A DNA stretch of 64,000 nucleotides. It comes from CBDCHC01 sp965277055 (lineage in GTDB: Bacteria; Pseudomonadota; Gammaproteobacteria; PS1; Pseudothioglobaceae). Of this stretch, positions 35,513-45,492 are shown in pieces; the stretch's first letter is position 1, and each line of letters opens with the position of its first letter. The stretch lies in NCBI GenBank assembly GCA_965277055.1, contig OZ255703.1, forward strand, positions 434,001 through 498,000, in the 5' to 3' direction. Both the position numbers and the translations under genes were made by a program. The notes beneath the pieces were generated by a model, which saw only the letters and a list, made by a program, of their open reading frames with translations, had not been told where the DNA came from and did not search any database.

Positions 35513-36574
35513 TTATTTTATGTGTTGGTCTAAAGAACCACTCGCATATCTCTGACTCATAATATCAAGTGATGATGCTTTGATTTTACTTGCTTGACCA
35601 GCACAGCCAAATGATTCATAACGTGATGCACAAATATCACTCATTGCTTGGGTAGATTCTTTTAAGAATTTACGCGGGTCAAAGTTTGCTGCATTCTCAT
35701 GCAGATGTTTTCTTATCGCACCTGTTGATGCCATACGTAAATCAGTATCAATATTTACTTTTCTTACGCCGTGTTTAATGCCTTCTTCGATTTCAGATAC
35801 TGGCACACCATAGGTTTGACCCATATCACCACCGTAGTTATTGATAATTTCTAACCAATCTTGTGGCACACTTGATGAACCATGCATTACTAAGTGAGTG
35901 CTTGGAATACGCGCATGAATTTCTTTAATTCTGTCAATACGAAGAATATCACCATCTGGCTCTTTGGTGAATTTATACGCACCATGTGAGGTACCAATAG
36001 CAATTGCTAGTGCATCTACATTGGTACGTTTTACAAACTCTGCAGCTTCTTCTGCATCAGTAAGAAGCATATCCATATCTAACTTACCTTCAGCACCGTG
36101 TCCGTCTTCTTCACCCATTTCACCAGTTTCTAACGAACCTAAGCAACCTAATTCACCTTCTACAGAAACACCACCTGCATGTGCCATAGCTACTACTGCT
36201 TTAGTAACATCTACATTGTACTCAAAACTTGCTGGTGTTTTCATATCAGACATTAAAGATCCATCCATCATTACTGAAGAAAATCCTGATTGAATAGAAC
36301 GTAAACATACTGCTGGCTCTGACCCGTGATCTTGATGCATGACTACTGGAATATGTGGATACATTTCAATTGCTGCACTAATAAGATGGCGTAAGAACGG
36401 CTCGCCAGCATAACTACGTGCTCCCGCAGAACCTTGCATAATTACTGGGCTATTTACTTTATCAGCAGCTCTCATAATCGCATGTACCTGCTCCATGTTA
36501 TTTACATTAAATGCTGGCATACCGTAGCCATTCTCAGCAGCATGGTCTAATAATTCTCTCATTGAAATTAACAT
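35513..36574 (-). CDS. fba: Fructose-bisphosphate aldolase, class II (CbbA type)
   Basis: Zinc-dependent aldolase interconverting fructose-1,6-bisphosphate with the two triose phosphates, in glycolysis, gluconeogenesis or the Calvin cycle. Zinc ligands are in VMHQDHGSEP and VEGELGCLGSLE, and LVMHGSSSVP carries a further histidine. The 353 residues with the long insertion EMGEEDGHGAEGKL match the CbbA subtype seen in autotrophs and many gammaproteobacteria. A strong GGAGG lies five bases before the ATG. Last of pgk-pyk-fba. Confidence 0.96.
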   Translation of the reverse strand: MLISMRELLDHAAENGYGMPAFNVNNMEQVHAIMRAADKVNSPVIMQGSAGARSYAGEPFLRHLISAAIEMYPHIPVVMHQDHGSEPAVCLRSIQSGFSSVMMDGSLMSDMKTPASFEYNVDVTKAVVAMAHAGGVSVEGELGCLGSLETGEMGEEDGHGAEGKLDMDMLLTDAEEAAEFVKRTNVDALAIAIGTSHGAYKFTKEPDGDILRIDRIKEIHARIPSTHLVMHGSSSVPQDWLEIINNYGGDMGQTYGVPVSEIEEGIKHGVRKVNIDTDLRMASTGAIRKHLHENAANFDPRKFLKESTQAMSDICASRYESFGCAGQASKIKASSLDIMSQRYASGSLDQHIK

Positions 36575-36611
36575 ATTTACCTCCGTTTGTAAAAAATCAA
36601 TCTTGTCACAT

Positions 36612-38060
36612 CTAGTGGCTACTTGAGCCTACGTTCAAGATTTTTATCGTATTTGTTCCCCCTGTTTGACCAGAATGAGAACCTTTGGTTAAAATAATCA
36701 TATCACCATGTGAGACAACGCCTGTAGCAATTAAGCTACCAATCACAGTTTCATTGATATGAGTCCAATCCATTTCATCATCTTTCTCAATGAAAAGTTG
36801 ATATACTCCACGGTACAGAGTAGTTTTTCTCAGTGTTCTAATATTAGAGCTAATTGCATACAGCGGAATATTAGAACTAATGCGCGAAGCAAGTAATGGA
36901 GTTTGCCCACTTTCAGTCAGGTTCGCAATTGCTTTTGCTCGCATATGATTCGCAGCATACATCGTTGCCATTGCGATGGTTTCATCTACTGCATTAAACG
37001 TTTCCCCAAGACGGTGATGAGATATTTTTGCGAGTGGATTCTTCTCAGTTTCTAAACATACTTCATGCATGGTTTTGACTGCATGTACTGGGAAATTACC
37101 TGCAGCAGTTTCTGCACTCAGCATGACACAATCAGTACCATCTAATACTGCATTGGCAACATCAAATACCTCTGCACGTGTAGGAATTGGGTTTTGAATC
37201 ATTGATTCCAACATTTGAGTAGCCGTAATTACCGCACGGTCATTTGCTCTAGCTAATTTAATCAGTCGTTTTTGTTGTGCAGGTAAGAGTGGGTCACCAA
37301 TTTCTACCCCGAGGTCACCACGGGCTACCATAATACCAGCTGATTCTTTAATAATATCTAAGATAGTATCTTCTTCTAACGCTTCTGTGCGTTCAATTTT
37401 GGCAATGACTCCTGCTTTTAATCCAGCTTCTTTTATCAGTTGTTTTGCTTTTCGGACATCATCACCACTGATTGGGAATGAGAGTGCGACATAATCAGCA
37501 TTTGCCTCTGCTGCGATAAAAATATCTTTTTTATCCTTTTCAGTGAGTGCGTTCGCACTAAGCCCACCACCTCTTAAATTAATACCTTTTTTATCTGAAA
37601 GCATCCCGCCCTGAGTCACTTCACAAATAATTTTATTACCAATAATTTCTGATACAGTCATCCACACTTTACCATCATCAAGTAATAACATATTACCCAC
37701 ATTTACCTCTTGGGGTAGTGGTTTATACGAAAGTCCTACAGATTCTTGATTACCCGCTGTTTCATCTTGGTCGGCATCTAAGGTAAAGGTATCACCAACA
37801 TTTAATTGTATTGTTTGCCCATCGGCAAATTTAGCAATACGAATTTTAGGACCTTGAAGATCCATTAACACTCCAATGTAGGTATGATTTTGTTCTGCCC
37901 AATTGCGTACTTTTTGTACTCGGGCTATATGCTCACTCGCATCACCATGAGAGAAATTAATGCGCACCACATTGACCCCTGCTTCTAGGATAGATTCTAA
38001 TACACCTTTTTTATCAGTAGCAGGACCTAGCGTCGCTAATATTTTGGTTCTTCTGAGCAT
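36612..38060 (-). CDS. pyk: Pyruvate kinase
   Basis: Converts phosphoenolpyruvate and ADP to pyruvate and ATP. RRTKILATLGPAT, VMDLQGPKIRI, AKIERTEALE and VARGDLGVEIG with ATQMLESMIQNPIPTRAEV and MLSAETAAGNFPV are all intact. 482 residues, close to the PykA form. GAGG precedes the ATG by five bases. It lies between pgk (18 bp) and fba (37 bp). Confidence 0.97.
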   Translation of the reverse strand: MLRRTKILATLGPATDKKGVLESILEAGVNVVRINFSHGDASEHIARVQKVRNWAEQNHTYIGVLMDLQGPKIRIAKFADGQTIQLNVGDTFTLDADQDETAGNQESVGLSYKPLPQEVNVGNMLLLDDGKVWMTVSEIIGNKIICEVTQGGMLSDKKGINLRGGGLSANALTEKDKKDIFIAAEANADYVALSFPISGDDVRKAKQLIKEAGLKAGVIAKIERTEALEEDTILDIIKESAGIMVARGDLGVEIGDPLLPAQQKRLIKLARANDRAVITATQMLESMIQNPIPTRAEVFDVANAVLDGTDCVMLSAETAAGNFPVHAVKTMHEVCLETEKNPLAKISHHRLGETFNAVDETIAMATMYAANHMRAKAIANLTESGQTPLLASRISSNIPLYAISSNIRTLRKTTLYRGVYQLFIEKDDEMDWTHINETVIGSLIATGVVSHGDMIILTKGSHSGQTGGTNTIKILNVGSSSH

Positions 38061-38078
38061 GATTGCCTCTATTGCTTA

Positions 38079-39242
38079 TTAATTGGTTGCACGTTCTTCT
38101 AAAATCGCTACCGCAGGCAATACTTTGCCTTCTAAAAATTCTAGGAATGCACCACCACCAGTAGAAATATAACTCACTTTATCTTCAATATTGTATTTAT
38201 CCACCGCAGCCAGAGTATCACCACCACCAGCAATGGAAAAAGCTGAAGAATCTGCAATTGCCATAGAAAGTGCTTTAGTACCCTCGCCAAATTGGTCAAA
38301 TTCAAATACACCAACAGGGCCATTCCACACAATAGTACCTGCAGTTTTCATAATTTCTGCAAGCTCACTTGCAGAATCAGGTCCAATATCAAAAATCATA
38401 TCATCATCAGTTACACTATCAGCTGCTTTAGTGTTTGCAGGAGTAGCTTCACTAAATTCTTTGCCACATACCACATCAGTAGGTACTGGGATATCACATG
38501 TTTGCATTAAGCTTTGTGCTGTAGGAATAAGATCGTTTTCACATAAACTTTTACCGACATTGTGCCCATTAGCTGCAATAAAAGTATTTGCAATACCACC
38601 ACCCACAACAAGTTTATCAACTATTTTAGAAAGGCTTTCAAGGACGGTAAGTTTAGTAGAAACTTTTGAACCACCTACAATTGCAACCATTGGACGTGCT
38701 GGGGCATCAAGTGCTTTACCAAGTGCTTCCAACTCACCAGAAAGAAGTGGGCCACTACAGGCAATAGGTGCATACTTTGCTACACCATGAGTCGATGCTT
38801 GTGCACGGTGAGCAGTCCCAAATGCATCCATTACAAATACATCGCAAAGGTTCGCCATTTGTTTTGCTAATGCATCATCATTTTTCTTTTCGCCCACGTT
38901 AAAACGCACGTTTTCGCATAATACTACTTCACCACTTGCTACTTCTACTCCGTCTAACCATTCTTTCTCTAAGCGTACGTCAGCATTTAATAGCTCACTT
39001 AACCGCTTAGCTACTGGTTGTAATGAAAATTCCTCACTATATTCACCCTCAGTAGGGCGACCAAGATGTGATATTAGCATTACTGCAGCACCTTTTTCGA
39101 GCGCAAGTTTAATAGTAGGAATAGATGCTTTAATGCGTTTATCACTTGTTACTACGCCATCTTTTACTGGCACGTTTAAATCTTGTCTAATAAGTACTTT
39201 TTTGTCTTGCACGTCAATATCGACGAGATGTTTAATATTCAT
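38079..39242 (-). CDS. pgk: Phosphoglycerate kinase
   Basis: Phosphoryl transfer between 1,3-bisphosphoglycerate and ADP. RQDLNVPVKDGVV, LISHLGRPTEGEYSEEFSL, AFGTAHRAQAST and the ATP loop SIAGGGDTLAAVDK are present. A longer frame starts at 39269, but the ATG at 39242 gives exactly the 387 residues of E. coli Pgk, and GAGGT lies six bases before it. A minus-strand TATAAT at 39322-39327, inside a hairpin, is a possible promoter of pgk-pyk-fba. Confidence 0.97.
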   Translation of the reverse strand: MNIKHLVDIDVQDKKVLIRQDLNVPVKDGVVTSDKRIKASIPTIKLALEKGAAVMLISHLGRPTEGEYSEEFSLQPVAKRLSELLNADVRLEKEWLDGVEVASGEVVLCENVRFNVGEKKNDDALAKQMANLCDVFVMDAFGTAHRAQASTHGVAKYAPIACSGPLLSGELEALGKALDAPARPMVAIVGGSKVSTKLTVLESLSKIVDKLVVGGGIANTFIAANGHNVGKSLCENDLIPTAQSLMQTCDIPVPTDVVCGKEFSEATPANTKAADSVTDDDMIFDIGPDSASELAEIMKTAGTIVWNGPVGVFEFDQFGEGTKALSMAIADSSAFSIAGGGDTLAAVDKYNIEDKVSYISTGGGAFLEFLEGKVLPAVAILEERATN

Positions 39243-39315
39243 AACTGACCTCATATAAGTATTAGGCACTTCATAATAAGTTTCTCATATTATGAAATTT
39301 ACCCTGCAAATTTAA

Positions 39316-39343
39316 CCCTATATTATACCGTACTAATATAGGG
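39316..39343 (-). promoter_or_regulatory. Hairpin with embedded -10 box between tauE and pgk
   Basis: CCCTATATTA (39316-39325) and TAATATAGGG (39334-39343) are perfect 10-bp complements. The minus strand reads GGTATAATATAGGG, so a TATAAT box lies within it. It may be the pgk promoter overlapped by an operator, or a weak terminator after tauE; no T run follows. Confidence 0.4.
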
Positions 39344-39363
39344 CGTATCAGTATTCTCTGGTA

Positions 39364-40119
39364 TTAACCACATATCAATGAATGCCCTAAAAAACCAAGG
39401 GCAACCAAAATAATACTGCCTAAAATTTGCTCCATTATGCGTGGGGAGAACCTACTAGAGCCCATAAATGACCCAAGCATTCCTCCGCAAAATACAGCAA
39501 TAATAAAACTACTATACTCCATAATATCTATCGGATTATATTGCAACCTAGAAGCCACTCCGATGATAGAGTTTAGGAATACAAATACTGCTCCCACGGC
39601 TGCAGCTTCTTTTATAGTACCTAGTCCCAATAGCAAAATTAGCGGGACCAAATAAATACCCCCACCAATCCCTACAACCCCTGCAACAAGCCCAAGTATT
39701 GCCCCTGTAAGTATAGATATAATGATTTTTTGCCTACTATTTAATGTAAGAGTTAATGTACTTTGAGGCCATACATATATGCGTATAACCACAATACATA
39801 ATGATATAAATAATAGCCACCTAAATACTTCCTCACCAATGCTAAGCATACCCCCAAACCACGTCATCGGTAATGAGCTTACTAAAAATGGTAGGAGTAA
39901 TGAAACACGTAAATGCCCCTGCCTCACAAAGTGATAGCTCGCGAGTACAGTCACAATAATATTAAACAATAACCCTAGTGTAGGAATGGCAACATAATGC
40001 ACCCCGAGCAACACCATAATTGCAGTATATGAGGATGCTCCGCCTAAGCCAACCGAAGAATAGGCAAAGGCCACAATAAAAAATAGTGGGGCAAATAGAA
40101 TCAGTGAATCAAATACCAT
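39364..40119 (-). CDS. TauE/SafE-family sulfite or organosulfonate exporter
   Basis: Membrane permease of about eight helices, 251 residues. Each half carries a glycine-rich repeat: AYSSVGLGGASSYTAIM near the N-terminus and VAGVVGIGGGIYLVPLILLL in the centre, the hallmark of TauE/SafE. The frame runs back to 40218 into gap and the terminator, but the ATG at 40119 fits the family start and follows that terminator. Substrate unknown; sulfite, sulfolactate or other small anions are known for the family. Its position inside a sugar-phosphate cluster is unusual. Confidence 0.87.
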   Translation of the reverse strand: MVFDSLILFAPLFFIVAFAYSSVGLGGASSYTAIMVLLGVHYVAIPTLGLLFNIIVTVLASYHFVRQGHLRVSLLLPFLVSSLPMTWFGGMLSIGEEVFRWLLFISLCIVVIRIYVWPQSTLTLTLNSRQKIIISILTGAILGLVAGVVGIGGGIYLVPLILLLGLGTIKEAAAVGAVFVFLNSIIGVASRLQYNPIDIMEYSSFIIAVFCGGMLGSFMGSSRFSPRIMEQILGSIILVALGFLGHSLICG

Positions 40120-40134
40120 AATACATCTAGGAAT

Positions 40135-40160
40135 AAAAAAGCCCCGCGGGAGCGAGGCTT
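40135..40160 (-). terminator. Rho-independent terminator after gap
   Basis: Read on the minus strand, AAGCCTCGC pairs with GCGGGGCTT around a short loop and is followed by six Ts (plus-strand 40135-40140). It separates tkt-gap from the TauE gene. Confidence 0.85.
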
Positions 40161-40181
40161 TATGTGTAGTACAACCAAGGA

Positions 40182-41180
40182 TTAGCCTACATGCTCTACT
40201 AAACGAAGCATGTTGCAAGTATACCCATACTCATTATCGTACCAAGATACCAGTTTTACAAATGTTGAATCAATCGCAATACCCGCACCTGAATCAAAAA
40301 TTGAAGAATACCCAATACCTCTAAAGTCTGAAGAAACCACTTTTTCATCAGTATAAGCAAGAGTTTTAGAAATATCACCACTACTTGCTGCTTCTTTCAT
40401 TTTCGCACAAATATCTTCGTAGCTTGTTTCGGTATTTAATTCTACCGTGAGATCTACTACCGATACATCTACACTCGGAATACGAAATGCCATACCAGTG
40501 AGTTTACCATTGAGCTCAGGAAGTACTTTACCTACTGCTTTAGCAGCACCAGTAGAACTTGGGATAATATTTTCAAATACTGCTCTCCCACCTCTCCAGT
40601 CTTTCGTTGATGGACCATCTACTGTTTTTTGTGTCGCAGTTGCTGCGTGAACTGTAGTCATTAAGCCACGCTTAATGCCATAGTTATCATGAATTACTTT
40701 TGCCACTGGTGCTAAGCAGTTAGTAGTACAAGATGCCGCAGAAATAATTTTTTGATCCGCATAACTATCATGGTTTACCCCATAGACAAACATTGGCGTA
40801 TCATCTTTACTCGGAGCTGATTGTACTACTTTTTTTGCACCTGCATCAATGTGTGCTTGGCAAGACTCAGTAGTTAAGAAGAAGCCTGTGCAGTCTAGTA
40901 CTACATCTACATCTACCTCATTCCATTTGAGGTTTGCAGGATCTCTTTCTGCACTGAGGCGGATGTTTTTACCATCTAAGACAAAGTTATCACCCTCTAC
41001 CCTTACTTCACCACTAAAACGCCCTTGTGCTGTGTCATATTTAAGCATATATGCAAGATAGTCATTTTCTAATAAATCGTTAATTGCAACCACTTCTAAA
41101 TTATCAAATTCATCATAAATCGCACGAAATGCCATTCTACCAATACGACCAAACCCGTTAATACCTACTTTAATTGTCAT
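40182..41180 (-). CDS. gap: Glyceraldehyde-3-phosphate dehydrogenase
   Basis: Oxidative phosphorylation of glyceraldehyde-3-phosphate, or the reverse in carbon fixation. The Rossmann fold begins KVGINGFGRIGRM; the catalytic cysteine is C151 in SAASCTTNCLAP. The cofactor loop AINDLL has an aspartate at the position favouring NAD. 332 residues, normal. AGGAG precedes the ATG by about six bases. Second gene of tkt-gap, with a strong terminator downstream. Confidence 0.97.
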   Translation of the reverse strand: MTIKVGINGFGRIGRMAFRAIYDEFDNLEVVAINDLLENDYLAYMLKYDTAQGRFSGEVRVEGDNFVLDGKNIRLSAERDPANLKWNEVDVDVVLDCTGFFLTTESCQAHIDAGAKKVVQSAPSKDDTPMFVYGVNHDSYADQKIISAASCTTNCLAPVAKVIHDNYGIKRGLMTTVHAATATQKTVDGPSTKDWRGGRAVFENIIPSSTGAAKAVGKVLPELNGKLTGMAFRIPSVDVSVVDLTVELNTETSYEDICAKMKEAASSGDISKTLAYTDEKVVSSDFRGIGYSSIFDSGAGIAIDSTFVKLVSWYDNEYGYTCNMLRLVEHVG

Positions 41181-41200
41181 CTTATCTCCTTATTAAATTA

Positions 41201-43225
41201 CTATTTTGTTAATACGCTTTGAGCAGTAGCTATGACATGTTCTACTGTGAAGCCAAACTCTTTAAATAAGTCTCCTGCGGGAGCGCTTTCACCAAAGGTG
41301 GTCATACCTACAATCGCACCGTCCATACCTACATACTTATACCAACCATGATCAATACTTGCTTCAATAGCCATACGTTTCACTCCAGGAGTTAGCACGC
41401 TATCTTTATATGTAGCAGACTGCTTGTCAAATCTACATGTTGATGGCATAGACACTACTCTTACACTCGCATCCATTGCTGTAGCTGCTTCTACTGCAAG
41501 CCCTACTTCAGAACCAGTTGCAATAATAATAAGCTCAGGTGTACCTTCTACCTCGACTAGAGTATACCCACCTTTGGCGATGTTTGCTACTTGCTCCTGT
41601 GTTCTTGGCTGTGGGGTCAGTCCTTGACGTGAGAATACTAATGCAGTTGGGGCATCAGTGCGCATTACTGCTTCTTTCCAAGATACTGCTGATTCTATTG
41701 CATCAGCTGCTCTCCATGTTTCAAAGTTTGGAATCACACGCATGGTTGCTAATTGCTCTACTGGTTGATGTGTTGGTCCGTCTTCGCCTAAGCCAATAGA
41801 GTCATGAGTATAAACATAAATAGTGCCAATTTTCATCAGTGCAGACATACGCAGTGCATTACGCATGAACTCCATAAACATAAAGAAGGTCGCACCATAT
41901 ACTTTGAACCCACCGTGAAGAACCATACCATTCATCATGTGTGCCATACCAAACTCTCGCACACCCCATGAAAGATAATTACCTGAATCGCTGGTACCAC
42001 CCACATTACCATGGTCATCATGACTATTTATTCTCATGGTTCCTGACCAGTTCGTTAAGTTTGAACCAGTAAGATCTGCAGAACCACCAAAGAGTTCTGG
42101 CATGAGTGGACCCATTGCCTCAATGGCATTTTGCGATGCTTTACGTGAAGCAATGTTTGGCATTTCTGCTTGTGTGTTAGCAATAAACTGATCCATTTCC
42201 ACTGCAAAGTTTGCTGGTAATTCACCATTCATTCTACGAGTAAATTCTGCTGCTTCATGAGGATATTGATTAGCATATGCCGCAAATACCTCATTCCAAC
42301 TCGCTTCTTCATCAGCACCTTTGGTAGTATGGTCCCAGCCTTCATATATATGAGAAGGAATTTCAAATGGGGCATGTTCCCAACCAAGTGCCTCTCTAGT
42401 AAGAGCAATTTCCTCATCACCCAGAGGTGCACCATGGCAATCATGAGTGCCTGCTTTATTTGGTGAACCAAACCCAATAGTCGTCTTGCAACAAATAAGT
42501 GTTGGTTGGTTAGTATTACCTTTAGCTTTTACAATAGCATCATGAATAGCTGATGGATGATGCCCATCAATATCACGAATCACTTGCCAACCATATGATT
42601 CAAAACGACCTGCTACATCTTGCTCCATCCAGCCAGCAATATGTCCATCAATGGAAATATTATTGTCATCCCAAAACGCAATAAGTTTACCCAAACCTAA
42701 GCTTCCTGCCATTGCACATGATTCATGCGAAAGACCCTCCATTAAGCAACCATCACCCATGAATACATAAGTATGGTGATCTACAATGTCGTGACTTGGT
42801 TTGTTAAATTGCGCTGCTAAAGTTTTCTCAGCTATGGCCATACCCACTGCATTCGCAATACCTTGACCCAGTGGGCCAGTTGTTGTTTCTATCCCATCTG
42901 CGTAGCCATATTCTGGATGGCCTGCAGTTTTTGAATGTAATTGGCGAAAATTCTTAATATCTTCAATACTCATATCAAACCCAGTCAGATGCAACAATGA
43001 GTAAATAAGCATAGAGCCATGTCCATTAGAAAGTACAAATCTATCTCTATTCGCCCAATTAGCATTTTTTGGATTGTAACGCATATGGTCATTCCATAAG
43101 ACTTCAGCAATATCTGCCATACCCATAGGTGCACCTGGGTGACCAGATTTAGCTTTTTGCACTGCATCCATGCTCAGGGCACGGATAGCATTTGCTAGTT
43201 CCATTTTAGAAGGGGATGTACTCAT
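41201..43225 (-). CDS. tkt: Transketolase
   Basis: Thiamine-diphosphate enzyme that moves two-carbon units between sugar phosphates. AMDAVQKAKSGHPGAPMGMAD-type start, GDGCLMEGLSHE and the TPP motif with DDNNISIDG, and YTHDSIGLGEDGPTHQP are intact. 674 residues, normal. Order tkt-gap-(TauE)-pgk-pyk-fba is a common arrangement in gammaproteobacteria, including autotrophs. No Shine-Dalgarno sequence or perfect promoter is apparent. Confidence 0.97.
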   Translation of the reverse strand: MSTSPSKMELANAIRALSMDAVQKAKSGHPGAPMGMADIAEVLWNDHMRYNPKNANWANRDRFVLSNGHGSMLIYSLLHLTGFDMSIEDIKNFRQLHSKTAGHPEYGYADGIETTTGPLGQGIANAVGMAIAEKTLAAQFNKPSHDIVDHHTYVFMGDGCLMEGLSHESCAMAGSLGLGKLIAFWDDNNISIDGHIAGWMEQDVAGRFESYGWQVIRDIDGHHPSAIHDAIVKAKGNTNQPTLICCKTTIGFGSPNKAGTHDCHGAPLGDEEIALTREALGWEHAPFEIPSHIYEGWDHTTKGADEEASWNEVFAAYANQYPHEAAEFTRRMNGELPANFAVEMDQFIANTQAEMPNIASRKASQNAIEAMGPLMPELFGGSADLTGSNLTNWSGTMRINSHDDHGNVGGTSDSGNYLSWGVREFGMAHMMNGMVLHGGFKVYGATFFMFMEFMRNALRMSALMKIGTIYVYTHDSIGLGEDGPTHQPVEQLATMRVIPNFETWRAADAIESAVSWKEAVMRTDAPTALVFSRQGLTPQPRTQEQVANIAKGGYTLVEVEGTPELIIIATGSEVGLAVEAATAMDASVRVVSMPSTCRFDKQSATYKDSVLTPGVKRMAIEASIDHGWYKYVGMDGAIVGMTTFGESAPAGDLFKEFGFTVEHVIATAQSVLTK

Positions 43226-43361
43226 AACTATTTATTTCATAAAAACCGAATTTATCCATTTTATCATATTATGAAAAAGTAATATAGTTACTCCGATGAA
43301 TTAGTGTTTGATAGCATAAGAAAATATATGAAAAATATTATTGTAATATATTGATATATAT

Positions 43362-44162
43362 CTAAAAATCAATAGTAAGATAATACCCTGAGTACTTGCG
43401 AATATTAATCACTCCACTATCAAATATCAAATACTGCCCCTTAATACCTTCAAGCATGCCATGAATTTCTGGTGTCTTATCTAAGTTCAATGAAGTGATT
43501 TTTGTAGGATAATTACGCACAGGATAGGTAATTTGTTCTCGCTCTTCTTTCATGGGTTTTGCACTCAACTCATTAATAAGTTCTGCTGCATACTTGGTAA
43601 GTGTATCTTTTGTTTCCATTAAATTACTCAAAGAGAGCTCATTCTTTAGCATATTACGCCAATTGGTTTTATCGGCAATAATTGATTTCAAATGATGCTC
43701 AATCTTGCCAGCTTTAAGGCGGGTATCAACCTCAAACAATGGTAAAAACTCCACCGCTCCTTGGTCAATAAACCGTGAAGGAATATTTTGTTTACGAGTA
43801 ATTCCGACTTTTACCCCAGAAGAGTTCGCAATATACACTACATGCGGACTAAAGCAATTATCTAGTCCCCACAGTGGCTCTCTGCATGTACCTAAATGAT
43901 GGTGACAGGTTTCTGGGCGCATGATGCATAAATCACACCGTGCTAAGGTCTGAGCACACTGAAAACAATAGCCCTGTGAATAGGTTTTTTTCACAGATAT
44001 TCCACACCCTATACAGTTAATTTGCCCATCAAATGTGAGTTTAATTTTTTGACCCACGAGTGCATTCATAGGTACTGTATCATCGCCTATAGGCAGATGA
44101 TAGGTTGCCTCTCCCTTTACTAGAGAGGTATGCATTTTATTAATATTGCCCTGATACTGCAT
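43362..44162 (-). CDS. DUF2797 zinc-binding protein
   Basis: A 266-residue family of unknown function. The N-terminal half carries paired cysteines (NCIGCGISVKK, GYCFQCAQTLARCDLC, ETCHHHLGTCREP), probably binding zinc; the middle has VVYIANSSGVKVGITRK, resembling the core of the GIY-YIG fold. A nuclease or RNA-related role has no support beyond that resemblance. The ATG overlaps the tatD stop by one base, so it is the third gene of mogA-tatD-DUF2797. Confidence 0.82.
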   Translation of the reverse strand: MQYQGNINKMHTSLVKGEATYHLPIGDDTVPMNALVGQKIKLTFDGQINCIGCGISVKKTYSQGYCFQCAQTLARCDLCIMRPETCHHHLGTCREPLWGLDNCFSPHVVYIANSSGVKVGITRKQNIPSRFIDQGAVEFLPLFEVDTRLKAGKIEHHLKSIIADKTNWRNMLKNELSLSNLMETKDTLTKYAAELINELSAKPMKEEREQITYPVRNYPTKITSLNLDKTPEIHGMLEGIKGQYLIFDSGVINIRKYSGYYLTIDF

Positions 44163-44929
44163 TACATTTTAAATAAGGTTCTAAAATTATGAGTCGTTGC
44201 CTCGGCAACTTCTTCTAAGCTAATGCCTCTAAGCTGGGCAATATGTTTAGCGACATAATAGGTATTTGCTGGATGGTTAGGCTTACCTCTATAGGGTGCT
44301 GGGGTAAGGTACGGTGCATCTGTTTCCACTAATATGCGCTCAAGTGGAATTGCCTGAGCAACTTCCATTAAGTCCTTCGCAGAATTAAACGTCACTACCC
44401 CAGAAAAAGAAATATAAAACCCAAGCTCAATTGCTTGTTCTGCGGTCTCAAGGTCTTCAACAAAGCAGTGCATAATACCTGATTTTGCTCCTTCTTCTCG
44501 CATAATACGAATGGTATCTTCCTTGGCATCACGCGTGTGAATAATCAAGGGTTTTCCGAGTTCATTAGATACCGCGATATGATTGCGAAAACGCTGATGT
44601 TGCCACTCTTTATCTTCTTTAACATAATAATAATCCAGCCCTGTTTCCCCTACGGCAATCACCTCATTATACTGAGCACCCTCACGAATCTCATCAAGCG
44701 TAGGAACATAGCCAATATCATTGACTGGATGAAGACCAAATGAAGCATAAATATTAGGATATTTCACTGCCATATCACGTACTACCTCTGCATTATTAAA
44801 GTCAATGCACACACATAAAAACTCCCTAATATTATGAGTCTTGGCAGTTTCTAACATGATGTCAAAGTCATGATCAAACTGCTCTAAATCAACTCTATCT
44901 AAGTGACAATGCGAATCAATAATATGCAT
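44162..44929 (-). CDS. tatD: TatD-family metal-dependent DNase
   Basis: TIM-barrel hydrolase, 255 residues, with the metal-binding DSHCHLD (H7, H9), VGETGLDYYY, IIHTRDAKEDTI, IMHCFVEDLE and VETDAPYLTPAP. TatD proteins act as 3'-5' exonucleases in DNA repair and turnover. The sequence could equally be named YcfH, the TatD paralogue. One-base overlaps tie it to mogA upstream and DUF2797 downstream. Confidence 0.92.
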   Translation of the reverse strand: MHIIDSHCHLDRVDLEQFDHDFDIMLETAKTHNIREFLCVCIDFNNAEVVRDMAVKYPNIYASFGLHPVNDIGYVPTLDEIREGAQYNEVIAVGETGLDYYYVKEDKEWQHQRFRNHIAVSNELGKPLIIHTRDAKEDTIRIMREEGAKSGIMHCFVEDLETAEQAIELGFYISFSGVVTFNSAKDLMEVAQAIPLERILVETDAPYLTPAPYRGKPNHPANTYYVAKHIAQLRGISLEEVAEATTHNFRTLFKM

Positions 44930-45447
44930 TATTCGCCCTCAATAAAATCTAAATCAATTTGGATATTTTTGCCAGCAATAAGCTCTAAGCACTTCGGCAC
45001 TGCTAAAAATACTGCGCTCAAACACACTGCAATCGCATCAGGTTTACCGGGCAGATTAATGATTAAACTCTTGCCAATCGTACCTGCAGTTGCCCGAGAT
45101 AAAATAGCAGTGGGTACGGTTTTTAGTGATTCATAACGCATTTTTTCTGCAAAACCATCATAAATACGCTCACAGACATTATGAGTTGCTTCTGGGGTAA
45201 TATCGCGCTGCGTAGGACCTGTGCCCCCTGTAGTGAGAATCAATTCACACTCAGTAGCTAAAGAACATAGTGCTGCTTCAACTTGTGCTTGCTCATCTGG
45301 CACAATCATACTTTTAAATGCCACCTCAGAAAGTATTGCTTTCCCAACCCATGCACGCATACTAGGGCCACCAATATCTTCATACTCACCAGTAAATGCT
45401 CTATCAGAAACAGTTAGCAGTCCGACTCGAATATTTACATCATTCAT
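44929..45447 (-). CDS. mogA: Molybdopterin adenylyltransferase
   Basis: Adenylates molybdopterin before molybdenum insertion. LTTGGTGPTQRDITPEAT and the C-terminal LIINLPGKPDAIAVCL are diagnostic of MogA; IRVGLLTVSDRAFTGEYED is the MogA start and separates it from MoaB. 172 residues. It is the first gene of a minus-strand unit and is separated from the divergent P-loop gene by 45 bp. No other molybdenum-cofactor genes are in the window. Confidence 0.92.
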   Translation of the reverse strand: MNDVNIRVGLLTVSDRAFTGEYEDIGGPSMRAWVGKAILSEVAFKSMIVPDEQAQVEAALCSLATECELILTTGGTGPTQRDITPEATHNVCERIYDGFAEKMRYESLKTVPTAILSRATAGTIGKSLIINLPGKPDAIAVCLSAVFLAVPKCLELIAGKNIQIDLDFIEGE

Positions 45448-45492
45448 CTTACATAATCATCTAAAATAATTTACAAAATTTTAACATACACA

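Noticed and set aside
38191..38790. A 199-codon plus-strand frame opposite pgk
   Set aside because: Antisense shadow of pgk, with no recognisable motifs and no ribosome site.
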